Below, piece by piece: positions 1-8,576 of a stretch of DNA of 41,258 bases. A model generated the notes under the pieces. That model made no database searches. It was given only the letters and a program-made list of their open reading frames with translations, and had not been told where the DNA came from. This DNA is from UPXZ01 sp964634605 (lineage in GTDB: Bacteria; Bacteroidota; Bacteroidia; Bacteroidales; Paludibacteraceae): the NCBI GenBank assembly GCA_964634605.1, contig CAZWLJ010000029.1, forward strand, positions 1 through 41,258. Reading direction: 5' to 3'. Numbering within the stretch: position 1 is the first letter of the stretch; each line of letters begins with the position of its first letter. The translations under genes were made by a program, and so were the position numbers.

Positions 1-1577
1 ACATCGAATGTTTGAGTTTCGAGTTCTTTAAGATATTGCAGGTATGTACTCAGCTGGCGGTTCCATTTGTCCTGAATGTTGTAACCGTCATAACCTCCGC
101 CTACAAGATTGGTGAACGAATACGGAGAAATCCAGGTGTTTTGCTCACCATGAGAGATGTTGGTTGCCAGGTTCAAATGATACCTGAAATCTGGTGCAAA
201 GTGTAATTTATAATCGAAATCGATATTTCCGAGCATATCCCATGCTTTCGAACGGTCATCACGGTGTTCGAGCATACTTACAGGGTTACCCGGAGCATCT
301 CTGTTTACTGACAGGAATTCTGTACCTGCGAAAGTAGCCCATTGCCAGAAACCATCCAGCTTGGATGCATAAGGTTCGGCTGTAGAGCGAACAGGATGAG
401 TCGGGTCAAAACGTACGGCATTACCTACCACACCACCTGTATCTACGAAACGGTTTTTCACGTACATTGCTTTGGCATTGACATTGATTTTCAGATGATC
501 ATCGAGCAATGTGGGACTCAGATTAAGTGCTCCTGTGAAACGTTCGAAGTCGGAGGTTTTGATGATACCATTTTGTTTGGTATAGCCTGCTGATACGCGG
601 TAAGGCATGTTTTTGAATCCACCGGTCAGGTTCAGGTTGTGGTCGTGACCAAGAGCTGTTCTGTAAATTTCACTCTGCCAGTTTGTATTTTCAGTTCCAA
701 GGTTTTTCAAAACATCTGTATTGCCGGGATAAAGTTTATTTACATAATCACGGTATTCATCGCCGGTCATTACATCCATGTATTTACCTATGGTGCTTAC
801 ATTGAAGTTACCGTTGTAACTTAATTTCGGTTTTGAACCGGAGCGGCCTTTTTTGGTCGTGATCAGGATTACCCCGTTCGAAGCACGCGAACCGTAAATA
901 GCGGTTGCCGAGGCATCTTTCAACACAGTAAAACTTTCGATATCATTCGGGTTGATTGTGCTCAGCTGATTGGCCACACCCTGAATACCATTATTATCTA
1001 TGGTCAGTCCGTCGATAACGATAAGCGGGTCGTTGCTGGCATTCAGTGATGAACCACCACGAATACGAATGGTTGAACTACCACCGGGAGTACCTCCGTT
1101 TTGAGTTACTACAACACCGGCAATTTTACCTGAAATCATATCCTGAGCATTGGTAGTGAGACCTTTGTTCATTTCTTCAGGTTTAATGGCGGTCAGAGAA
1201 CCGGTAGCGTCATTTTTCTTCACGGTTCCATACCCGATTGCTATTACTTCCTGAAGCAACTGGGCATCTTCTTCCATGGTTACAATAAAACTTGATTGTC
1301 CGGCTACGGGAATTTCCTGTGTCTTATAGCCTACATAGCTAATAACAAGCGTAGCGTTCGGGGCAACATCGAGATTAAACTGTCCGTCGATATTTGTCAT
1401 CATGCCATTGGTTGTTCCTTTTTCAAGAACACTGGCACCGATAACAGTTTCTCCGGCTGCATCTCTTACTACCCCTGTAACGGATTTCTTTTGTGCATTG
1501 ACACTGAGGCCAATCACAAGTGTCAGCACTACGATCAGAAATGACCGTATTTTTAAATTAAATCGTGCGTCCTTCAT
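1..1577 (-). CDS. susC: SusC/RagA-family TonB-dependent outer-membrane transporter, 3' part cut off by window edge
   Basis: This reading frame has no stop codon in the window, so only the first 525 residues or so are present. It starts at ATG 1577 with a signal peptide (hydrophobic residues 13-26, likely cleavage after Ala28). Residues about 30-105 form the carboxypeptidase-D-like domain typical of SusC proteins. Next comes the TonB-box region with EVIAIGYGTVKK, then a plug domain with IRIRGGSS, DPLIVIDGL and ATAIYGSRASNGVILITTKKG, and then the first barrel strands. SusC proteins import oligosaccharides across the outer membrane together with a SusD lipoprotein, whose gene is probably to the left of the window. 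The divergent lacI, sugar symporter and amylase genes suggest alpha-glucans as substrate; that is inferred from context. Family assignment is very secure, substrate moderately so. Confidence 0.95.
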   Translation of the reverse strand, partial: MKDARFNLKIRSFLIVVLTLVIGLSVNAQKKSVTGVVRDAAGETVIGASVLEKGTTNGMMTNIDGQFNLDVAPNATLVISYVGYKTQEIPVAGQSSFIVTMEEDAQLLQEVIAIGYGTVKKNDATGSLTAIKPEEMNKGLTTNAQDMISGKIAGVVVTQNGGTPGGSSTIRIRGGSSLNASNDPLIVIDGLTIDNNGIQGVANQLSTINPNDIESFTVLKDASATAIYGSRASNGVILITTKKGRSGSKPKLSYNGNFNVSTIGKYMDVMTGDEYRDYVNKLYPGNTDVLKNLGTENTNWQSEIYRTALGHDHNLNLTGGFKNMPYRVSAGYTKQNGIIKTSDFERFTGALNLSPTLLDDHLKINVNAKAMYVKNRFVDTGGVVGNAVRFDPTHPVRSTAEPYASKLDGFWQWATFAGTEFLSVNRDAPGNPVSMLEHRDDRSKAWDMLGNIDFDYKLHFAPDFRYHLNLATNISHGEQNTWISPYSFTNLVGGGYDGYNIQDKWNRQLSTYLQYLKELETQTFD

Positions 1578-1686
1578 GCAATTCTGTTTTTTTTGAGGTT
1601 GATAATTATTGATTATTTTAATGATTTGTCATTCACTTTCAGCTTATTTAAGGCTGCTGTTTTATTTTTTTTCTGGATTATCGAAG

Positions 1687-1716
1687 CAAAATTATACTTT
1701 TGTGAAATTTTAACAA
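1687..1716 (-). promoter_or_regulatory. susC promoter, Bacteroidetes -33/-7 type
   Basis: On the minus strand the sequence reads TTG-N19-TAATTTTG. This matches the Bacteroidetes housekeeping promoter consensus (TTTG or TTG, 19-21 bp, TAnnTTTG) in sequence and spacing. The -7 box is at 1694-1687 and the -33 element at 1716-1714. Transcription would start near 1680. Confidence 0.7.
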
Positions 1717-1749
1717 GAAGAATACCTATGAATAAATGGTTTTTGTAGT

Positions 1750-1761
1750 GCAAACGTTTGC
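1750..1761. promoter_or_regulatory. LacI-family operator, perfect 12-bp palindrome
   Basis: GCAAACGTTTGC is a perfect palindrome with the central CG typical of LacI-family operators. It lies between divergent susC and lacI, about 34 bp upstream of the susC -33 element. A site in that position fits activation of susC, control of lacI itself, or both, better than simple blocking of the susC promoter. That the neighbouring LacI protein binds here is inferred. Confidence 0.75.
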
Positions 1762-1897
1762 AAAGCCATTGGAAATTCAAATTATTCGATTAATTTTATA
1801 TTTGAATTTTCTGATATACATTTGCAATATTGTTATTTACAGAATTTTATCTCTTGATTATCCCGGTTTCGAAATCTGATTATTAATTTTGAATATC

Positions 1898-2926
1898 ATG
1901 TCTAAAACACAGATTACCATTATCGATATTGCCAGGGAGCTGAACATTTCTCCATCAACAGTATCCAGGGCGTTGAAGAACCATCCGGATATCAGCAGAA
2001 AAACGGTTGAAATTGTAAAAGAATGCGCACAAAGGCTCCATTACAAACCGAATGAAATGGCACTCAACCTTCGGTTAGGACGTAACAATATAATTGGTGT
2101 AATTGTTCCCGAAATTGTACATTATTTCTTCTCTTCCATTGTACAGGGGATAGAGGAAACGGCTTCAGCTGAAGGATTTAATGTTATGCTTTTTCGCTCG
2201 GAAGAGAATTTCGAAAAAGAGCTGAAAATCACCGAATCTCTGATAAATGCGCGTGTGGCTGGCGTCCTGGCCAGTTTATCCAAGGAGACAGACCGGTTCG
2301 AACATTATCAGCAAATACTCGATAACGACATCCAGCTTGTTTTTTACGACCGGATCTGCATCGGGATCATCACTGACCGTGTGGTAGTGGATGATTATGC
2401 CGGAGCTCTTTCGGCAGTGGAACATCTAATCCATACGGGTTGCAGACGAATTGCTTTCTACAGTTCCCCGCTTCATCTGGAAATTTCAAAGAACAGGAGA
2501 AACGGATACCTGGATGCCCTTCGGAGGAATAATATTCCGGTCGACGAATCGCTCGTGTTCGTTTGCGATACCCGCGAGAAAGCCATGGAAATCACTCCTC
2601 AGGTACTTTCACTTCCCGAGCCTCCCGATTCGTTCTTTGCCATCAACGACCACACCGCCACAGGCATTCTTTACGCTGTGAAACAAGCCGGACTGAAGGT
2701 ACCTGACGATATTTCCATCTGCGGATTCTCGGGGGGCGACCTTGCGCTTGCATGCGATCCGATGCTCACAACTGTGGAACAGCACGGCTACGAAGTGGGA
2801 AAAACGGCAGCTAAACTTCTTATTGATAAAATTAAAGGAATTACTCACGGACAATACACCAACCGGATTATCAAAACCAAACTGATGGTGCGGGGAACGA
2901 CGAAGCAACTGCCACTAACCCCATAA
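1898..2926 (+). CDS. LacI-family transcriptional regulator of the alpha-glucan locus
   Basis: A 342-residue protein of normal LacI length. The N-terminal helix-turn-helix covers residues 8-27 and carries the family signature SPSTVSRALKNHPDIS. A hinge follows near residues 48-63 (YKPNEMALNLRLGRNN), then a periplasmic-binding-protein-like sensor domain with the typical IGVIVPEI start and DDISICGFSGG near the end. I chose ATG 1898 because it gives the standard N-terminus; the in-frame TTG nine bases upstream adds only three residues. Such regulators of glucan loci usually sense a maltose-type sugar. The operator at 1750-1761 and the downstream symporter and amylases support a MalR-like role, but the ligand is not shown by the sequence. 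Confidence 0.92.
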   Translation: MSKTQITIIDIARELNISPSTVSRALKNHPDISRKTVEIVKECAQRLHYKPNEMALNLRLGRNNIIGVIVPEIVHYFFSSIVQGIEETASAEGFNVMLFRSEENFEKELKITESLINARVAGVLASLSKETDRFEHYQQILDNDIQLVFYDRICIGIITDRVVVDDYAGALSAVEHLIHTGCRRIAFYSSPLHLEISKNRRNGYLDALRRNNIPVDESLVFVCDTREKAMEITPQVLSLPEPPDSFFAINDHTATGILYAVKQAGLKVPDDISICGFSGGDLALACDPMLTTVEQHGYEVGKTAAKLLIDKIKGITHGQYTNRIIKTKLMVRGTTKQLPLTP

Positions 2927-3087
2927 AAGAGAATTTTTGTTTTATAAAAATTGAAAGGCATATCTTTTATTTGAAATACAACTATTCAAAGACTCAATTA
3001 AAATCAACAAATTATATCTATTAACATACAATCAGTATCCCTGCCAAACTGAAAAAACTTCAATACAGACAAGGTGAAGAAAAAATC

Positions 3088-4665
3088 ATGAAAACATCAA
3101 ATTTTGAACAGCAAAACAACGATTCCCTTACGGCTGACCGGCGAAAGAAACCGAGACTAAGCTTTTGGCAAATCTGGAATATGAGTTTTGGTTTTCTGGG
3201 CATTCAATTCGGATTTGCACTGCAAAATGCCAATGTGAGCCGTATTTTTGAAAGTCTGGGTGCCGAAATTGATAAAATACCTATTTTATGGCTTGCAGCA
3301 CCAGTTACGGGCCTGATTATTCAGCCCATCATCGGGCACTGGAGCGATAAAACCTGGAACCGGCTGGGTCGCCGGAAGCCTTTTTTTCTGACCGGAGCTC
3401 TTCTTGCATCAACTATTCTGCTCCTTATGCCCAATTCACCTGCATTGTGGGTGGCAGCGGGACTTCTTTGGATAATGGATGCTTCAATCAATGTTTCGAT
3501 GGAGCCTTTCAGGGCATTTGTAGGCGATATGCTGCCTTCTTCTCAGCGCACACTCGGATTCTCGATGCAGAGTTTCTTTATCGGGCTGGGTGCGGTTGCG
3601 GGATCAGCAATGCCTTATATTCTTACCAACTGGTTCAATGTTTCCAATGTTCCAATCGGAGATCAGGCCATACCCGACACTGTCAGATGGTCATTTTACG
3701 TCGGTGGAATCGTGTTCATTACATCGGTTCTTATCACCATTTTTACCACGAAAGAATATCCGCCGGAAAAACTCAGCAGTTTTGCTTCCGAAAGTACTGC
3801 CGACCAAAAGTCCGAAAGCACATTTGGTCATGTAGTATCACCCGAAAAATTCAATAAATTCGCTTTGCTGTTTGGTGTGACCGGAGCTGTCATAGTTACT
3901 TTGGTTTATTTTTTCAAACTCGATGTTCAGATTTATGTTTTGGGAGGATTATTCCTGTTGGTTGCCGTTTTGTTTAATGCTGTCGGGGCATTTCGAAGAA
4001 AGGAAAAGTCGAACGGTATGGTTGAAATCATGACCGATCTGCTCAATATGCCCAAAACGATGGGACAACTTGCCCTGGTGCAGTTTTTCACGTGGGTGGC
4101 GCTTTTCTCCCTGTGGATTTATGCCGTACCGGCAATCACCGAATATCATTATGGCGCTACCGATACAAAATCGGCAATTTACAACGAAGGTGCCAACTGG
4201 GTAGGTATTTTATTCGGTGCTTACAGCCTTTTTGCGGCTGCTGTAGCATTCCTGCTGCCTGTTCTGGCCCGGAGAATTTCCCGGAAATACACGCATCTGG
4301 TAGCATTGATTACCGGCGGATTCGGACTTATATCACTGGTAATATTCAAAAATCCGGATTTGCTCATAATCAGCATGGTTGGAGTAGGAGTAGCCTGGGC
4401 AAGTATTCTGTCCATGCCTTACGCCATGCTGACCGGTTCGCTACCTGCTTCGAAAATGGGCACATACATGGGTATATTCAACTTTTTCATCGTGCTGCCG
4501 CAAATCCTGGCTGCTACTATCCTGGGAAGTATTACCAAACACCTGTTTCACGGACATCCCATTTACACGCTCGTTCTTGGCGGAGGATTTATGATTCTGG
4601 CAGGGATTCTGACACTGCTTGTAGAAGATAAAGATGATCCGATCAATTTAAAAATGAAAAAATGA
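3088..4665 (+). CDS. MFS/GPH-type sugar:cation symporter, probable maltose or maltodextrin uptake
   Basis: A 525-residue inner-membrane protein with about twelve hydrophobic segments. The N-terminal half has the signature of the SLC45/sucrose-transporter-like group: LSFWQIWNMSFGFLGIQFG in the first helix, then the basic loop GHWSDKTWNRLGRRKPF between helices 2 and 3. A cytoplasmic loop (about residues 225-250) separates the two halves. Related bacterial proteins next to lacI and GH13 genes take up maltose, so the substrate here is inferred from context. The stop codon overlaps the start of the next gene by 4 bp (ATGA, 4662-4665), which indicates translational coupling. Gene start ATG 3088 directly follows an A-rich stretch. 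The 161-bp gap upstream shows no clear promoter, so it may be read through from lacI. Confidence 0.88.
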   Translation: MKTSNFEQQNNDSLTADRRKKPRLSFWQIWNMSFGFLGIQFGFALQNANVSRIFESLGAEIDKIPILWLAAPVTGLIIQPIIGHWSDKTWNRLGRRKPFFLTGALLASTILLLMPNSPALWVAAGLLWIMDASINVSMEPFRAFVGDMLPSSQRTLGFSMQSFFIGLGAVAGSAMPYILTNWFNVSNVPIGDQAIPDTVRWSFYVGGIVFITSVLITIFTTKEYPPEKLSSFASESTADQKSESTFGHVVSPEKFNKFALLFGVTGAVIVTLVYFFKLDVQIYVLGGLFLLVAVLFNAVGAFRRKEKSNGMVEIMTDLLNMPKTMGQLALVQFFTWVALFSLWIYAVPAITEYHYGATDTKSAIYNEGANWVGILFGAYSLFAAAVAFLLPVLARRISRKYTHLVALITGGFGLISLVIFKNPDLLIISMVGVGVAWASILSMPYAMLTGSLPASKMGTYMGIFNFFIVLPQILAATILGSITKHLFHGHPIYTLVLGGGFMILAGILTLLVEDKDDPINLKMKK

Positions 4666-6518
4666 AAAAAACAATTCTGATTTTATTTTCAATCGCATTT
4701 GCATTAAATATACATGCAAAAGTACAGACGAAGCAAGCTTTGTCACTTCAACACATTGAACCAACTTACTGGTGGACAAATATGCATAATCCCGATTTGC
4801 AGATTATGCTTCACGGGCCGGATATCTCGAAATGCGACGTAACTATCAATTATCCGGGAATTACGATCAGGGATAAAAAACTGACCGATAATCCGAATTA
4901 TATTTTTCTGTACATTAATATTAGTAAGGAAACAAAAGCCGGGTTTTTCAATATTGAACTGAAAAACGGCAAGAAAAAGCTTTTAGCGAAATACGAGTTG
5001 AAAGAACGCGTACCGAATTCGGCCAACCGGGAGAGTTTTACCGAAGCCGACAACGTTTACCTGCTCATGCCCGACCGCTTTGCCAACGGAAATCCGGCCA
5101 ACGACAGTATTATAGGCTATGCTCAGGGAGTGAACCGGGCTGATTTGGGAAAACGTCACGGAGGTGACATTGAGGGTATCATTCAAAAAATCCCTTATCT
5201 GGCCGACCTCGGAATTACAGCGCTCTGGACTACCCCGCTGCTCGACAACAAGGGCAGCGTTTACACCTACCACCACTACTCCTGCTCGGATTACTATCAG
5301 ATTGATCCGCGCCTTGGCTCTAACGATGATTATTTGCGCCTTTCGCAAACAGCAAAAAAGCACGGCATCAAACTGATAATCGACATAGTACCAAACCATT
5401 GCGGAAGCGGACACTGGTGGATAAAAGATATTCCTTCAGCAGATTGGTTCAACACGTGGGAAACCTTCACTTCTTCCAACTACCGGATGACAGCCTGGAC
5501 CGATCCTCACCGCAGCGAAGCTGACCTGAAAAGGCTTACAAAAGGCTGGTTTTCGGACACTCAGCCTGACGTAAACCTTTCGAATCCGATGGTTTTTGAT
5601 TATTTAACTCAGGCGTACATTTACTGGGTTGAACGTGCCGGAATTGCAGGATTGCGCGTGGACACCTATCCTTACAACGATATTCAGGTGGCATCACGCT
5701 TTGTACAGAAAATTCGCGATGAATACCCGGAGATGAATGTGGTGGGCGAATGCTGGGTGAAAACTCCTGCCGAAATAGCCTATTATCAGTCGGGCAACAA
5801 TAATAAAGACGGATTCGACAGCAGGCTGCAAAGCGTGATGGATTTTGTGCTGAAGGATAAACTGCATGAAGTTTTTAAGGAAAAAGAAAGCTGGGACACT
5901 GGTACTGCCAGGTTTTATAGTCATTTTGCTCAGGATTTTGTGTTTCCAAACACCAACCTGATTATGAATTTTGTAGATAACCACGACATCGACCGGCTTT
6001 CAACGACTTACAAAGGCATTAACGAATACAAAATGGCACTGGCAATGCTTGTTGCCGTGCGCGGATACCCGCAGATTTATTACGGCAACGAGATAATGCA
6101 CGAAGGGATTGCAGGCAGTTACGAAGGACATCGCCTTGATTTTCCAGGCGGATTTCCGGGCGATAAACGGGATGCTTTTACCCCCGGAGGGCGCACAAAG
6201 CAGGAAAACGAAATTTATGATTACCTGAAAACTCTGCTTCATTACCGGAAAAATAATCCTGCACTGCAAAATGGAAAAATGATGCAATTCATACCCGAAA
6301 ACGGAGTGTATGTGTTCTTCAGATACAACGGGGAAAAAACTGTGATGGTTATTTGTAATAACAACGAAAATACAATTAATTTAGATACCGAACGTTTTAA
6401 AGAAAGAACATACAGCTTTGAAAACGGCATCGATATTATTACGAAAAAGAAAGTCGGAATAACCGGAAATGTCGAAGTAGAGGGTAAAAGAGTGATGATT
6501 CTGGAACTCAACCCTTAA
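4662..6518 (+). CDS. susA: GH13 alpha-amylase family enzyme, SusA-like neopullulanase/cyclomaltodextrinase
   Basis: A 618-residue protein with a signal peptide (about residues 1-19, ending HAK), so probably periplasmic. Residues about 30-115 match the beta-sandwich N-domain of cyclomaltodextrinases (EPTYWWTNMHNPDLQIMLHG). The catalytic barrel starts near 128. All four conserved regions are intact: DIVPNH (D241-H246), GLRVD with nucleophile D334, GE with acid/base E363, and NHD with transition-state stabiliser D442. The enzyme should cut alpha-1,4 links of maltodextrins, possibly pullulan or cyclodextrins, inside the periplasm after import. It overlaps the symporter gene by 4 bp, so cutting and uptake are expressed together. 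The family is certain; the exact specificity and the use of the name susA are inferred. Confidence 0.9.
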   Translation: MKKTILILFSIAFALNIHAKVQTKQALSLQHIEPTYWWTNMHNPDLQIMLHGPDISKCDVTINYPGITIRDKKLTDNPNYIFLYINISKETKAGFFNIELKNGKKKLLAKYELKERVPNSANRESFTEADNVYLLMPDRFANGNPANDSIIGYAQGVNRADLGKRHGGDIEGIIQKIPYLADLGITALWTTPLLDNKGSVYTYHHYSCSDYYQIDPRLGSNDDYLRLSQTAKKHGIKLIIDIVPNHCGSGHWWIKDIPSADWFNTWETFTSSNYRMTAWTDPHRSEADLKRLTKGWFSDTQPDVNLSNPMVFDYLTQAYIYWVERAGIAGLRVDTYPYNDIQVASRFVQKIRDEYPEMNVVGECWVKTPAEIAYYQSGNNNKDGFDSRLQSVMDFVLKDKLHEVFKEKESWDTGTARFYSHFAQDFVFPNTNLIMNFVDNHDIDRLSTTYKGINEYKMALAMLVAVRGYPQIYYGNEIMHEGIAGSYEGHRLDFPGGFPGDKRDAFTPGGRTKQENEIYDYLKTLLHYRKNNPALQNGKMMQFIPENGVYVFFRYNGEKTVMVICNNNENTINLDTERFKERTYSFENGIDIITKKKVGITGNVEVEGKRVMILELNP

Positions 6519-6583
6519 TCGTGACTCAGCCAGTTGTCAAAGGTGAAAATTTTTCTTAAAAACCATTTAATATTTTTATTCAA

Positions 6584-8386
6584 ATGAACTTTTCACTTCA
6601 GCTTTTCAGCAAAAAACTTCGGTTGGCTGTAACCCGGTTTACGGTAACATTTGCAATTTTGGTTGGATTGGCTGTGATTATTATCATGGCTATCAGTTCT
6701 GAAAACGAAAATTTATACCTTCGTTGGATTTCTTCGGGAGTTCTGTCTGCTTTAGCCACGCTGGCTTTTTACCTGTTTGCCGAAAATCGTCTTAAAAAAC
6801 CGGTTTCCCACATCATCAGTCTGATTCTGACCGGATTGTCAGTATGGTTTTGTGCTAATTTCCCTGTAATAATGCCCGATGCAATCGGCATTCAGCTGGC
6901 TATGCTGGTTGTAAGTTTGGCACTTGCGCTGTTTTTCACGGCTTATATTTCCGAAAAAAACTCACTTAAATGGTGGGATTTTCTGCAAAATACGTTATTC
7001 CAGCTTTTTATTTCAGCATTTTTTGCCGGAGTGCTGATGGCCGGTCTGAGTCTGGCAATTGTATCGCTCGATCAGCTTTTTGATTTAAAAATAAACGAAA
7101 AGGTTTATGGTTACCTGGCGGTATTCTGCTTTGTGCTGTTTATGCCCTCCTATTTCATGTCTCAGTTGCCCGGGAAAGGAGAAACAGGGAATAGTTTTAC
7201 CATCTCTTACCCAAACATTTTCAAAATCCTGGGACTTTACATTTTACTTCCCATACTTACCATTTACATTTTAATACTGTACGGTTATCTTTTCAAAATA
7301 ATCGCCACATGGGAGCTTCCTAACGGCTGGGTTTCATGGTTGGTGTCCATTCTGGGATTTGCCGGATTAGTAACGATGATTATTCTGCATCCGCTGACAA
7401 TCCTCTCCGCTGACAGCCAGAAGTCAGCCATTCACCTGTCTGAAGCTAGACCTGCGGAAAAGCAAACCGGTGGCAGTACTTCAGAAAAAAGTGGATTAAA
7501 AAACCTCTTCAGAGGCCTGGGAATCAGTGGTTTATTCAACCGGATTTTCCCTTTTATCCTTTTACCACTTCTGGTATTAATGTTCGTGGGGATTGTACGC
7601 CGGTTTTCAGATTACGGCATCACCATCAACCGGCTGCTGATTTTAATCCTGAATCTGTGGTTTTTCGGAATCAGTATTTACCTGATCTTCAGCCGTTCAC
7701 GTCAACCCAAATGGATTCTGATTTCGTTTGCCATCGTTGCATTCCTGTCGTCAACAGGTCCGTGGAGCGTAATCAATATTACAGAGAAATCGCTGAAAAA
7801 AGAACTTTCGGCTTTGCTGACTGAAGCCAACTGGGCTAATACTGCTGAAAGCAAAATAACTCCGCTAACCACAGAGAAACAAGTCCGCCTTTCGGACGTA
7901 GCTTATTACCTGCAACGAATTTACGGCACCGAAAGCATCCGCCCGATGTTCAGTTCGCTGGGCGAAAAAGCAGACGCCGGGAGTCTGATTAGAAAACTCG
8001 GAATTTCCGAAGAAAAAATTTCCGGAGATAAGTTTTTCACAGTAACTTCCCCTGAAAAGAGTTTTGAAATTGATTTCTCAGGTTTTAATAAAACACTTTA
8101 TCTGAAAAAACAATATAACAACAATGATATTTTCATCTCAGACAGTTTGAAAATAAAAATTGAAAATGAGAAAATCATAATAAACCGGAATAATAAGGAA
8201 GCTATTATCTCGCTCAATCCGATAATCGAAGTGGCTAAATCAGAAAAGGGGAATCTGGCAAATCAGCAGGAAAATGTAATTAAAACGGCTGATTACAAGC
8301 TGATTATCCTCCAGCTGGATGGCAGACGGAAGAATGCTAATGAAGTCTATATCAATTATATGGATGGTTTGTTGCTAATGAAATAA
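6584..8386 (+). CDS. DUF4153-family multi-pass membrane protein
   Basis: A 600-residue protein. Residues 1-400 hold about ten to twelve hydrophobic segments, including FKIIATWELPNGWVSWLV, a pattern I recognise from DUF4153 proteins. Residues about 400-600 are soluble and probably outside the cytoplasm. No catalytic motif is visible and the function of the family is unknown. The gene lies 65 bp after the SusA-like enzyme and 190 bp before the lipoprotein amylase, on the same strand. It may therefore be transcribed with them, but DUF4153 genes are not a known part of starch loci. Family assignment is from memory of the sequence pattern and is fairly secure. Confidence 0.8.
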   Translation: MNFSLQLFSKKLRLAVTRFTVTFAILVGLAVIIIMAISSENENLYLRWISSGVLSALATLAFYLFAENRLKKPVSHIISLILTGLSVWFCANFPVIMPDAIGIQLAMLVVSLALALFFTAYISEKNSLKWWDFLQNTLFQLFISAFFAGVLMAGLSLAIVSLDQLFDLKINEKVYGYLAVFCFVLFMPSYFMSQLPGKGETGNSFTISYPNIFKILGLYILLPILTIYILILYGYLFKIIATWELPNGWVSWLVSILGFAGLVTMIILHPLTILSADSQKSAIHLSEARPAEKQTGGSTSEKSGLKNLFRGLGISGLFNRIFPFILLPLLVLMFVGIVRRFSDYGITINRLLILILNLWFFGISIYLIFSRSRQPKWILISFAIVAFLSSTGPWSVINITEKSLKKELSALLTEANWANTAESKITPLTTEKQVRLSDVAYYLQRIYGTESIRPMFSSLGEKADAGSLIRKLGISEEKISGDKFFTVTSPEKSFEIDFSGFNKTLYLKKQYNNNDIFISDSLKIKIENEKIIINRNNKEAIISLNPIIEVAKSEKGNLANQQENVIKTADYKLIILQLDGRRKNANEVYINYMDGLLLMK

Positions 8387-8406
8387 ATTGAATTTGCACT
8401 CTTTCA

Positions 8407-8568
8407 GTGCACAAAAAAAATCAGAAAAACAAGAAACTTTTTAAATACCCGAAACAGCATTCTGAGACTTTTCTCAAACAAGTCTTACCCCGTTTTTATC
8501 AGGAAGGAAATTTCCCGATCATTATCGGGGAGTGTGTTGCACGTGGCCTGAGTTTTACAAAAAAATAA
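8407..8568 (+). CDS. Possible small ORF of 53 codons between DUF4153 and GH13 genes
   Basis: From GTG 8407 to TAA 8568 there is an open frame whose second half reads like real protein (LPRFYQEGNFPIIIGECVAR). I do not recognise it. It could be a small gene, the remnant of a larger decayed gene, or chance. There is no ATG, no clear ribosome binding site, and a lysine-rich start. A perfect 6-bp hairpin (CCCGAT, loop CATT, ATCGGG; 8514-8529) lies inside it. Confidence 0.2.
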   Translation: MHKKNQKNKKLFKYPKQHSETFLKQVLPRFYQEGNFPIIIGECVARGLSFTKK

Positions 8569-8576
8569 ATTAACGT

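Larger units (their letters stand above)
1578..1897. other. Divergent intergenic region between susC and lacI
   Basis: This AT-rich gap of 320 bp has no plausible gene. It holds the susC promoter (minus strand, 1687-1716) and a LacI-type operator (1750-1761). A TAnnTTTG match for the lacI direction lies at 1817-1824 (TACATTTG), but no TTG stands at the right distance upstream, so the lacI promoter is uncertain. The susC leader would be about 100 nt. Confidence 0.7.

Noticed and set aside
12..1596. Several + strand open frames of 61-83 codons
   Set aside because: They lie opposite the susC gene, whose minus-strand frame is open throughout with strong family motifs.
2932..2952. Hairpin AATTTTT/AAAAATT after lacI as a terminator
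   Set aside because: The stem is made only of A and T and no T tract follows, so it would be too weak.
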